From positions 1 through 9,292 of the forward strand of contig DNHS01000010.1 in assembly GCA_003485765.1 (NCBI GenBank): a stretch of DNA of 9,292 nucleotides, written 5' to 3'. A program made the translations under genes and the position numbers. Positions 1-5,682 of the stretch are shown here, in pieces (positions within the stretch are counted from its first letter, which is position 1; every line of letters begins with the position of its first letter). The notes under the pieces were generated by a model. The model did no database searches. It was given only the letters and a program-made list of their open reading frames with translations, and was not told the DNA's origin. Source of the stretch: Candidatus Omnitrophota bacterium (lineage in GTDB: Bacteria > Omnitrophota > Gorgyraeia > Gorgyraeales > Gorgyraeaceae).

Positions 1-791
1 GATTCATAAAGTTCCAGTATCCTGACAACTGCTTTACTGTATACATCTCCGCCCTCATGCGCGATTACCTTCCATTCTATCTTATCATATGCCGCATACG
101 GGTCGTCTTTCCTGACATCAATGCCTACGCCGGATGCCCTGGCTGTCGGCCCTATAACAGAATATTGATGCACATCCTCCTTTGTCAGAACCCCCACGCC
201 CTCTGTCCTGGCATGGATAACAGGGTCATCCATGACCGCGCCTTTAAACATGTCAACCTTTGGGATCAAATCCTTTAATGTCTTTTTTATCCATGGGAAA
301 TCCTCTTCAAATATATCCCTTCTTGCTCCGCCCGGTTTCATCATTGCATAGTTTTGCCTGTTGCCTGCAATACGCTCAAATATATCAAGCACTGGTTCCC
401 TGTATCTCCACGCCCACATCCATACTGTGTTATATCCAAGGAAATGTCCTGCAAGGCCAAGCCATAAGAGGTGGCTATGAATCCTTTCCAGCTCTCCTAT
501 AATTGTCCGTATATAAAGCGCTCTTTCAGGTGGAGTCACTCCAAGCAGATCATCTATAGCGTTCACATAAGCAAAAGGATGCGAAGTAGAGCATATGCCG
601 CATATTCTTTCAACCAGAAATGTCACCTGATCAAAACTTTTGGATTCAGCTATCTTTTCAATAAGCCTGTGGTTATACCCTATCTCAATATCTATATCCA
701 CTACAGTTTCGCCATCAACGTGCAGTTTAAAAAATTCAGGCTCTTCCTGTAATGGATGGTATGGGCCTATTGGAATAATCTTGCGCGCCAT
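1..791 (-). CDS. Group 4 [NiFe]-hydrogenase catalytic large subunit (EchE/HycE/NuoD-like), 3' end outside window
   Basis: Reading leftwards from an ATG at 791, the frame is open to the window edge and gives about 263 residues. The start follows a GAGGG ribosome-binding site with good spacing. The protein begins MARKIIPIGPYHPLQEEPEF. Residues 61-71 read ERICGICSTSH, the L1 motif of [NiFe]-hydrogenase large subunits, with C64 and C67 as two of the four Ni-Fe ligands. Complex I NuoD has lost these cysteines, so this should be a true hydrogenase that makes or consumes H2. Further stretches such as GELERIHSHLLWLG and YRE-x2-LDIFE are typical of the group 4/NuoD family. The C-terminal CxxC ligand motif and the protease-cleaved tail would lie beyond the left edge and cannot be checked. 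It is the last visible gene of the operon, after NuoB- and NuoC-like genes. The subgroup within group 4 is not resolved. Confidence 0.95.
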   Translation of the reverse strand, partial: MARKIIPIGPYHPLQEEPEFFKLHVDGETVVDIDIEIGYNHRLIEKIAESKSFDQVTFLVERICGICSTSHPFAYVNAIDDLLGVTPPERALYIRTIIGELERIHSHLLWLGLAGHFLGYNTVWMWAWRYREPVLDIFERIAGNRQNYAMMKPGGARRDIFEEDFPWIKKTLKDLIPKVDMFKGAVMDDPVIHARTEGVGVLTKEDVHQYSVIGPTARASGVGIDVRKDDPYAAYDKIEWKVIAHEGGDVYSKAVVRILELYE

Positions 792-811
792 GTAATTACC
801 CTCATATAAAC

Positions 812-852
812 CTAATGTTACAAAACGAGTATGACTTGTTTTGTAACATTAG
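812..852. repeat. 41-nt palindrome (hairpin element A)
   Basis: A perfect 15-bp inverted repeat (CTAATGTTACAAAAC at 812-826 and its complement at 838-852) continues inward through a G-T wobble and three more pairs to an ATG loop at 831-833. It fills most of the gap between the NuoC-like stop (860-862) and the large-subunit start (791). No T-run follows on the transcribed strand, so it does not look like a rho-independent terminator. It shares size and the TTACAA/TTGTAA core with the palindromes at 3147-3185 and 4066-4106. It may be a REP-like mobile palindrome or an intercistronic mRNA-processing or stability hairpin. Confidence 0.85.
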
Positions 853-859
853 ACGACTT

Positions 860-1294
860 CTATATATCTCTCCTCAATGGATAATTCCCCTCTGGCCAAT
901 CGTCTTTTAGCAACAGATGTTTTAAATTCGGATGGCCTTTGAAATTCACGCCCAGCATTTCATGCATCTCCATCTCTATCCACTCTGCGCATTTCATGAA
1001 AGGCGTCAAGCTATCCACTTCCAGATCTGGCTTATCCAGAATAACCCTCAATGTAACAATAAGCCCTATCTCGTCTATTGAAAAATGATACAGGATCTCA
1101 ATTGCTTTTCTTATGTCAACCCCTGAGGCAGTAGAAAACCTTGCTTTTACATCATTAAAAAGATATTTTACTGTCTGAGTTAATATATCTTTATTAATAG
1201 TAAAATATATCCTGGTTTTGGATTTATCTGTAAATTCTATCAGGCTTTTCCCTGAGCGCACCTTTATGTTTTCAATTATCGCTTCTCTTTTCAT
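860..1294 (-). CDS. Group 4 hydrogenase NuoC/EchD-like 30-kDa-type subunit
   Basis: This 144-residue protein matches the complex I 30-kDa (NuoC) family. Its C-terminal half carries the family signature: EMEMHEMLGVNFKGHPNL at residues 107-124, followed by KDDW and YPLRRD near the end. In group 4 hydrogenases and complex I this peripheral subunit packs against the large and small subunits and carries no cofactor. The start ATG at 1294 overlaps the stop of the preceding small-subunit gene in an ATGA, which implies translational coupling, and an AGG lies about seven bases upstream. The length is normal for the stand-alone EchD-type subunit. Its C-terminus is followed at once by the hairpin at 812-852. 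Confidence 0.93.
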   Translation of the reverse strand: MKREAIIENIKVRSGKSLIEFTDKSKTRIYFTINKDILTQTVKYLFNDVKARFSTASGVDIRKAIEILYHFSIDEIGLIVTLRVILDKPDLEVDSLTPFMKCAEWIEMEMHEMLGVNFKGHPNLKHLLLKDDWPEGNYPLRRDI

Positions 1295-1716
1295 TTTTTG
1301 CCTGTCAATTCCTTAATCAACTTTACAATACCTGCAATCATTGCCTCTGGTTTTGGAGGGCATCCTGGTATATAAACATTTACTGGTAAAACTGAATCTA
1401 CTGGGTTTGGGCAATTTGGCCCGTTTTTAAAAATGCCCTGTCCGGATGCGCAGGCCCCTATTGCAATAACCACGCATGGCTTTGGAGCTTGCTCATAGAC
1501 TGCTTTTACGCGCGGTATTGTCTTCAGGTTTAAAGACCCTGTTACAAGTATTGCATCCGCGTGCCTGATACTTCCCACGAGCGTTATGCCAAATCTCTCT
1601 ACATCAAACCTCGGGGTCAGCATATCAAGAATCTCTATATCACAGTTATTGCAGCTGCCAGTTGACATGTGATATACCCAAATAGATTTCGTAAGCGCTT
1701 TTAATTTAAGATTCAT
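1291..1716 (-). CDS. Group 4 [NiFe]-hydrogenase small subunit (NuoB/EchC-like)
   Basis: This 141-residue protein belongs to the NuoB/EchC family, which carries the proximal [4Fe-4S] cluster (N2 equivalent) next to the Ni-Fe site. Four cysteines sit where expected: C22 and C25 in STGSCNNCDIE, C89 in AIGACASGQG and C119 in YIPGCPPKPE. There is no Tat signal peptide and no extra cluster domain, consistent with a short group 4 small subunit facing the cytoplasm. The gene starts at the ATG at 1716, 11 bases after the membrane-subunit stop (1728), and I see no strong ribosome-binding site. Its TGA overlaps the next start as ATGA. Complex I NuoB is the alternative, but the neighbouring large subunit keeps hydrogenase ligands. 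Confidence 0.95.
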   Translation of the reverse strand: MNLKLKALTKSIWVYHMSTGSCNNCDIEILDMLTPRFDVERFGITLVGSIRHADAILVTGSLNLKTIPRVKAVYEQAPKPCVVIAIGACASGQGIFKNGPNCPNPVDSVLPVNVYIPGCPPKPEAMIAGIVKLIKELTGKK

Positions 1717-1727
1717 AATTTAAGAGG

Positions 1728-2642
1728 TTAAAACCCCTTTACAGCCAATAATACCGCAAGTATCGCCATTAAAGTCATCTTACCCCAAAAAAACCTTACT
1801 GCTTGGTCAATCTTTACCCTTGGATTTGTATTTCTCATCAAAATTATTATAACCAAAAGCACTACATACTTCCATAGGCTCAGAAAATTAAACCCCTGCC
1901 AGAATAATGTTATCAAAAATAACGGCAGGGCCACCATTAACATTGTTTTTGTAAGTTTAAATATAGCTAAAAGCATGCCTGAATATTCTATATATGTGCC
2001 TGCCATTATCTCTGTCTCTGCTTCTGCCATGTCAAAAGGCACAAGGCCAAGTTTTGCCTGCATGCAGAATATCATAACAATAAACGCGATAATGCCAGAG
2101 AGGCTTGAAAGAAATGCGCCATGAGCTGCCTGGTAAGCTATGATATCGCCCAATCTTAACATCCCACCGCTCTTAATAACAGGCACCAGTAATGAAATAA
2201 TAAAAGGCAGCTCATATGCCATTACCAGTTTTATCTCTCTTGATACGCCAAGAGATGCCAAAGGATTTCCGCTTGCAGAAGCGCCCAATATAACAGCTAT
2301 TGCAGGCAATGTCAAAAGATATAGGATTACAATAATATCTCCTGAAAAACCATTTGAGCCAGGGTATATATTGCTAAGCCAGACAAATGTTGAGACCAGC
2401 GTAACAGCGCTAAGGCCTATCATGGGAGAGAGGAAAAATAATCCTTTTGACGCGGATCTTGGGACTGTAATCTCTTTTATGCTGAGTTTCACAAGATCCA
2501 TTAATGGCTGGTACCATGGCGGCCCCACTCTCCATTGAACCCTAGCAGTAACCTTGCGATCTATCCAACTCGCCGCCAAGCCAATAATCGCTGTGAATAA
2601 AAAGCCTGGAAATATTAAAAAATTAAACAAAAGTTTCATCAT
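1728..2642 (-). CDS. Group 4 hydrogenase membrane subunit, NuoH/EchB/HycD-like
   Basis: This integral membrane protein belongs to the complex I subunit 1 (NuoH) family, which anchors the hydrogenase and forms the start of the ion path below the catalytic module. Numbered from the ATG at 2642 (304 residues), GPPWYQP lies at about 40-46, in the first cytoplasmic loop. The conserved acidic loop AEAETEIMAG with YIEYSG lies at about 206-222. About eight hydrophobic segments are visible, near residues 4-26, 68-89, 102-122, 142-157, 178-195, 232-249, 256-269 and 288-302. I prefer ATG 2642 because it overlaps the upstream TGA as ATGA. A GTG at 2660 would add six residues but has no evident ribosome-binding site. 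The protein ends at TAA 1728-1730. Confidence 0.94.
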   Translation of the reverse strand: MMKLLFNFLIFPGFLFTAIIGLAASWIDRKVTARVQWRVGPPWYQPLMDLVKLSIKEITVPRSASKGLFFLSPMIGLSAVTLVSTFVWLSNIYPGSNGFSGDIIVILYLLTLPAIAVILGASASGNPLASLGVSREIKLVMAYELPFIISLLVPVIKSGGMLRLGDIIAYQAAHGAFLSSLSGIIAFIVMIFCMQAKLGLVPFDMAEAETEIMAGTYIEYSGMLLAIFKLTKTMLMVALPLFLITLFWQGFNFLSLWKYVVLLVIIILMRNTNPRVKIDQAVRFFWGKMTLMAILAVLLAVKGF

Positions 2643-3121
2643 GGGTGATATTTCTTCCACGGCATAGCATGCACTGCCACATATTTGCCTACTAAATATA
2701 TATCGTCTTTTTCAGACTCTTCTATTTCTATAAATTTTACCGCATCCGGTATCGAACACGTTTTAACACAAGGAGGTTCTTTTATATCACTCCTATCTAT
2801 ACATGCATCGCACTGGGATATTATATAAGGTATAGTATCAAGAGGTATTGTGCCAAACGGGCATGCAAGACTACAGGATTTACACGATATGCAGCGCATG
2901 GTAAAGCGTTTTATTATTCCGTCATCCTGCCTTATTATTGCTTCCTTGGGGCAAGCGTTTACGCAAGGCGCTTCCTCGCAATGCCTGCAGATATACAAGA
3001 ACTGCCCGATTTCCCTCAGGCGAGTTATACCTGAATTTTTCGGGTGATAATAATAACTGCACTCTGCAGCCACTTCCCCGCACTTATTCAATTTTTCTAA
3101 ATCTACGAACAATCTCTTCAT
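2639..3121 (-). CDS. HycB/CooF-like 4Fe-4S electron-transfer subunit
   Basis: This 160-residue protein belongs to the DmsB/HycB/CooF polyferredoxin family, which wires partner oxidoreductases to a hydrogenase small subunit. Motif II is C45-x2-C48-x4-C53-x3-C57-P, motif III is C77-x2-C80-x2-C83-x3-C87-P and motif IV is C104-x2-C107-x10-C118-x3-C122. The N-terminal motif, normally CxxCxxCxxxC, is reduced to C14 and C21. Family pairing rules then predict three [4Fe-4S] clusters rather than four. There is no signal peptide, so it should be cytoplasmic. It sits between the diaphorase-like pair and the membrane core, where it could bridge electrons between them. The ATG at 3121 has only a weak ribosome-binding site, and the stop overlaps the next gene's ATG. 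Confidence 0.92.
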   Translation of the reverse strand: MKRLFVDLEKLNKCGEVAAECSYYYHPKNSGITRLREIGQFLYICRHCEEAPCVNACPKEAIIRQDDGIIKRFTMRCISCKSCSLACPFGTIPLDTIPYIISQCDACIDRSDIKEPPCVKTCSIPDAVKFIEIEESEKDDIYLVGKYVAVHAMPWKKYHP

Positions 3122-3146
3122 CTTATATTATATTGCCCACTTACCC

Positions 3147-3185
3147 TAACTTTACAATTCGTGCCAGGCACTATTTGTAAAGTTA
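3147..3185. repeat. 39-nt palindrome (hairpin element B)
   Basis: The outer arms TAACTTTACAA (3147-3157) and TTGTAAAGTTA (3175-3185) are perfectly complementary over 11 bp. An inner GTGCC-A-GGCAC palindrome (3161-3171) completes a stem with two mismatches flanking one pair. It lies in the 90-bp gap between the HydG-like stop (3212) and the HycB-like start (3121). There is no T-run on the transcribed side. It shares the TTTACAA/TTGTAAA core and near-identical length with elements A (812-852) and C (4066-4106). The GTGCCAGGCAC centre resembles motifs I associate with REP-type palindromes, though that is recollection and untested. Confidence 0.8.
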
Positions 3186-3211
3186 CCGATGCTACTTCTT
3201 ATAAAATCATC

Positions 3212-4036
3212 CTAATCCCAGATTTCATGTATATGACTTATCTTATCGTATCTAAATACTGGGCCATCCTTGCATGCATAAAAATTTCCAAGTCTGCAAT
3301 GCCCGCATTTCCCAATGCCGCAGCTCATGTTTTTTTCCATTGACAAATAAATCTGTTCCGGCTTATACCCTACTTCCAAAAGTTTAAATGTCGTAAACTT
3401 CATCATAATAGGCGGCCCGCACACGATTGTTACGCTATTCTTAAGATCAACATCTAACTTATCAATGGTTGTGGTTACAAGGCCTACGTTTCCTTTCCAG
3501 CTATCATCTTTCCTGTCAACTGTAATTCTAAATTTAATCCTTTTTTTATCTAACAACTGCCATTTATCTAGGACACAATCTTTATAAATTATATCCGACG
3601 GAGTTCTGGAGCCGCAGCAAAATAAAACACTTTTATATTTTTCTATATCATGGGCCAGCGCCAAGAATAATGCCCTGAGCGGCGCAAGCCCTACTCCTCC
3701 GCCTACAAGTAAAATTTCCTTTCCTTCAAATTCAGAAAGAGGGTATTCCTTACCATAAGGCCCTCTTAGCCCAACTATATCGCCTTTCTTCAAATTATGA
3801 ATCATAGAAGTAATTCTTCCTGCCTTCATTATAGTAATCTCTAGTTTATCCTTTTCATACGGAGAAGACGATGGCGTAAAAGGCGCCTCGCCTTTACCAG
3901 GGATACTCATTTCTACAAACTGTCCTGCCTTAAATTGTATTGGAGCTTCTGGCTTAAGACTAAAAGTCTTTATAGTAGGGCTTTCCTCTATCACATCAAG
4001 CACTTCTGTTTTTATCGGCAAATACAGATTTTCCAT
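3212..4036 (-). CDS. FAD/NAD(P)H-binding oxidoreductase, HydG (sulfhydrogenase gamma)/AsrB-like
   Basis: This 274-residue flavoprotein has the ferredoxin-NADP reductase fold and resembles hydrogenase gamma subunits, AsrB and PyrK. The FAD domain includes FKAGQFVEMSIPG (about residues 35-47) and APFTPSSSP in place of the classic RxYS. The nucleotide-binding glycine motif LLVGGGVGLAPLRAL starts near 109. A later CGPPIMM precedes a C-terminal [2Fe-2S] site formed by C239, C244, C247 and C255 (Cx4CxxCx7C). It should pass electrons between NAD(P)H and the HydB-like subunit encoded just upstream. In soluble group 3b hydrogenases this pair is the NADP-linked module; here it precedes a group 4 core. 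Start ATG 4036 follows a weak GA-rich stretch. AsrB of sulfite reductase is the main alternative, but no sulfite reductase gene is in view. Confidence 0.9.
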   Translation of the reverse strand: MENLYLPIKTEVLDVIEESPTIKTFSLKPEAPIQFKAGQFVEMSIPGKGEAPFTPSSSPYEKDKLEITIMKAGRITSMIHNLKKGDIVGLRGPYGKEYPLSEFEGKEILLVGGGVGLAPLRALFLALAHDIEKYKSVLFCCGSRTPSDIIYKDCVLDKWQLLDKKRIKFRITVDRKDDSWKGNVGLVTTTIDKLDVDLKNSVTIVCGPPIMMKFTTFKLLEVGYKPEQIYLSMEKNMSCGIGKCGHCRLGNFYACKDGPVFRYDKISHIHEIWD

Positions 4037-4065
4037 AATTTTTATTCTCTATCTCATCTCATCCA

Positions 4066-4106
4066 AACAACTTTACAAATCAACATTGTTGATTTGTAAA
4101 GTTGTT
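4066..4106. repeat. 41-nt perfect palindrome (hairpin element C) overlapping a stop codon
   Basis: Arms of 19 nt, AACAACTTTACAAATCAAC (4066-4084) and its exact complement (4088-4106), flank a 3-nt loop at 4085-4087. The right arm, loop and part of the left arm encode the last ten residues and the TAA stop (4073-4075) of the HydB-like gene. The palindrome ends 30 bases before the HydG-like start at 4036. No T-run follows, so it is not a typical intrinsic terminator. It shares the ACTTTACAA core with element B, and TTACAA with element A. Confidence 0.9.
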
Positions 4107-5125
4107 GCGAGTTTACTAAGCACTTCGCGTATATCTATCTTACCAGGGCATGCCTCGGTGCATCTTCCGCAGCCAGTGCACCCAAATCTCCCTATCGTAT
4201 CAGGGAAAAAATTGAATTTTTTGTCAAAGCGGTTCCTCAGGCGCTGCGCCAAAAGTTTCCTGGGGTTTGCGCCGCCTGCAACCCTTGCAAAAGACATCAG
4301 AAGGCAAGAATCCCACATCCTTAATCTTTCAAAACCTTTTTCTTTTTTCTGGTCCATTAAAATAAAACAGTGGCACGCTGGACATATCATGTTGCAAGCG
4401 CCGCACTCAACGCATGTCTTCGCAACCTCTTCCCATAAAGGCGAATCAAATTTACCCTTAAATGCAGGCTGTATGGAATCTTTCGGAGGAATCTTGCTTT
4501 TCTTTACATGCTCCAACAAGTCCTCTTTCAGCTTTTTTCTATATGAGTCTCTTTTTTCTATATAAGGCTCTGCGCTTTGAAATAATTTAAAGTATTCCTT
4601 TATAATAGCTTCTCCCTTGGCTGAACCAGATTCTACAACATATCCTCCTTCTACCTCTGAAAGATTTATATCAAAATCTTCAGTCGGATATGGCATAATC
4701 CTTATTGCTACGCAGAAACAGGTTTCTCCGAAACACGTGCAGTCACTTGATACTATAAGGCTTTCTTGTCTTTTGGAGATATAATTAGACTCTTTGAAGG
4801 GGTCTCTGGCATAAACATAGTCCATTACCTTAAACGAGGCAAGATCACAGGATTTCGCGCCTATAATGGCTATAGGTCTTTCTTTTTCACTAGAATCGTC
4901 TTTAGAAAAATATTCCGCTATTTTTGTCCTGGCAGGAAAATAGAAGCTCTTTATAGGCTCTATAGCTCTTATCTCTCCTATGACAGAATCTCCCAGACCG
5001 TCTTCTCCTATTTTTCTGTAGAATCTTTTATTATCTGATTTTACAGGCGCGAAAATCTTATATGTTTTAGACAAAGATTTTACCAGCCGGTCAAGATTAG
5101 GTTTATTTATAAAATACAGGTCCAA
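4073..5125 (-). CDS. 4Fe-4S dicluster subunit, HydB (sulfhydrogenase beta)/AsrA-like
   Basis: This 350-residue cytoplasmic iron-sulfur protein resembles sulfhydrogenase beta subunits (HydB/HyhB) and anaerobic sulfite reductase subunit A. The C-terminal dicluster region has C238-x2-C241-x2-C244-x3-C248-P and C316-x2-C319-x2-C322-x3-C326-P. The N-terminal domain has the family's GAKSCDLASF near 89-98 and a cysteine patch DCTCFGETCFC near 128-138. It would relay electrons between the flavoprotein encoded next and the hydrogenase. The start is a TTG at 5125, chosen because AAAGGA lies just upstream; the nearby ATG at about 5138 is out of frame. The last ten residues (TTLQINNVDL) are encoded by the palindrome at 4066-4106 and may not be ancestral. 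A candidate promoter lies at 5161-5191. Confidence 0.87.
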   Translation of the reverse strand: MDLYFINKPNLDRLVKSLSKTYKIFAPVKSDNKRFYRKIGEDGLGDSVIGEIRAIEPIKSFYFPARTKIAEYFSKDDSSEKERPIAIIGAKSCDLASFKVMDYVYARDPFKESNYISKRQESLIVSSDCTCFGETCFCVAIRIMPYPTEDFDINLSEVEGGYVVESGSAKGEAIIKEYFKLFQSAEPYIEKRDSYRKKLKEDLLEHVKKSKIPPKDSIQPAFKGKFDSPLWEEVAKTCVECGACNMICPACHCFILMDQKKEKGFERLRMWDSCLLMSFARVAGGANPRKLLAQRLRNRFDKKFNFFPDTIGRFGCTGCGRCTEACPGKIDIREVLSKLATTLQINNVDL

Positions 5126-5160
5126 GTTGTCCTTTCATAGGATTGAAAAATATTAACTAT

Positions 5161-5191
5161 ACTATACTACACAAGTAGGGATTAATGTCAA
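5161..5191 (-). promoter_or_regulatory. Candidate sigma70-type promoter for the hydrogenase structural genes
   Basis: On the minus strand a perfect TTGACA (5186-5191) is followed after 19 bases by TATAGT (5161-5166), five of six matches to the -10 consensus. A weaker TAGTAT overlaps it at 16-base spacing. It sits in the 68-bp gap just after the NIL-ferredoxin stop and would give a leader of roughly 30 bases before the TTG start at 5125. The 19-base spacing is longer than ideal, so this remains a prediction. It would allow the structural genes to be expressed apart from the hyp genes. Confidence 0.5.
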
Positions 5192-5193
5192 GT

Positions 5194-5601
5194 CTAAAAA
5201 TGCAGTTCCATTGCGGCCGGAGGGCAGGCCTTAATGCATAACTCGCATGCAATACATTTTGTATCATAAAAAAGCACTTTACGGGTCAATGGGTCTGTTA
5301 CCAATGCTCCTGTGGGGCATATTGGGACACATGCTCCACAATGAGTGCATTTTGCATCATTTCTTATTATATTTTTTGAAAGCAGCTGCGTTGTAACGCC
5401 AAGAGACTTCGCGTATTTCAACGCCTTTTCAAGTTTCTCATCCTCGCCTGTAAGCTCCAGAACCATCAGCCCTTCTTCTCTAGGCGTGACATATGCTTTC
5501 AGTATATTGAACTCCAGATCAAAATCCTTTACCATCTTATACACTATTGGCTGATCCACTAATCTATGTGGAAATTTTAAAACAATGCGTTTAGAAATCA
5601 T
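5194..5601 (-). CDS. NIL-domain 2x[4Fe-4S] ferredoxin
   Basis: This 135-residue protein has two parts. Residues 1-75 form an NIL domain, the small ferredoxin-fold ligand-binding domain also found on methionine ABC-transporter ATPases. Residues 80-135 form a bacterial-type ferredoxin with C85-x2-C88-x2-C91-x3-C95-P and C116-x2-C119-x2-C122-x3-C126-P. NIL-ferredoxins in methanogens and anaerobic bacteria have been linked to homocysteine synthesis from aspartate semialdehyde and sulfide, together with COG1900 proteins. That is family knowledge and not proven here, since no COG1900 gene is in view. The ATG at 5601 has a GGAG six bases upstream, within the base of the hairpin at 5607-5641. It lies between the UPF0280 gene and the hydrogenase structural genes, so a redox role for the hydrogenase is the alternative. 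Confidence 0.93.
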   Translation of the reverse strand: MISKRIVLKFPHRLVDQPIVYKMVKDFDLEFNILKAYVTPREEGLMVLELTGEDEKLEKALKYAKSLGVTTQLLSKNIIRNDAKCTHCGACVPICPTGALVTDPLTRKVLFYDTKCIACELCIKACPPAAMELHF

Positions 5602-5606
5602 TTTAA

Positions 5607-5641
5607 GCTCCGATTTTTACTTCGTAAAAATCGCCCCGAGC
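5607..5641 (-). promoter_or_regulatory. Hairpin covering the ribosome-binding site of the NIL-ferredoxin gene
   Basis: A perfect 10-bp inverted repeat (CGATTTTTAC at 5611-5620, GTAAAAATCG at 5624-5633, loop 5621-5623) is extended by a GCTC/GAGC pair (5607-5610 with 5638-5641) across a four-base bulge. In the minus-strand transcript the GGAG ribosome-binding site (5608-5611) would be fully paired. It could tune translation. It could also be part of a dispersed repeat inserted in the 81-bp gap 5602-5682, the rest of which shows only a weak GCAGC/GCTGC pairing. Confidence 0.55.
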
Positions 5642-5682
5642 AGCCATAGCTCTCAGGTAGATGCTGCGAAGGGCTATTACCT

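Noticed and set aside
812..852. Rho-independent terminator between the NuoC-like and large-subunit genes
   Set aside because: The stem is strong, but no T-run follows it on the transcribed strand, and termination here would cut off the catalytic subunit.
1..1294. Complex I (NADH dehydrogenase) NuoC/NuoD rather than hydrogenase
   Set aside because: The large subunit keeps the Ni-binding RICGIC motif, which NuoD lacks, and a full hypC-hypD-hypE set is adjacent.
2140..2538. Open frame on the plus strand (132 codons)
   Set aside because: It lies wholly opposite the well-supported NuoH-like gene and shows no family motif or ribosome-binding site.
812..4106. CRISPR-like repeat array from the spaced palindromes
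   Set aside because: The three copies are thousands of bases apart, differ in their inner stems and are separated by genes, not spacers.
4086..4565. Plus-strand open frame of 159 codons
   Set aside because: It is opposite the dicluster HydB-like gene, whose cysteine motifs and neighbours leave no doubt about strand.
3212..5125. Anaerobic sulfite reductase AsrA/AsrB
   Set aside because: The proteins are similar to that family, but no AsrC siroheme subunit is seen and both flanks are hydrogenase genes, so a hydrogenase electron-transfer role fits better. This is not excluded by sequence alone.
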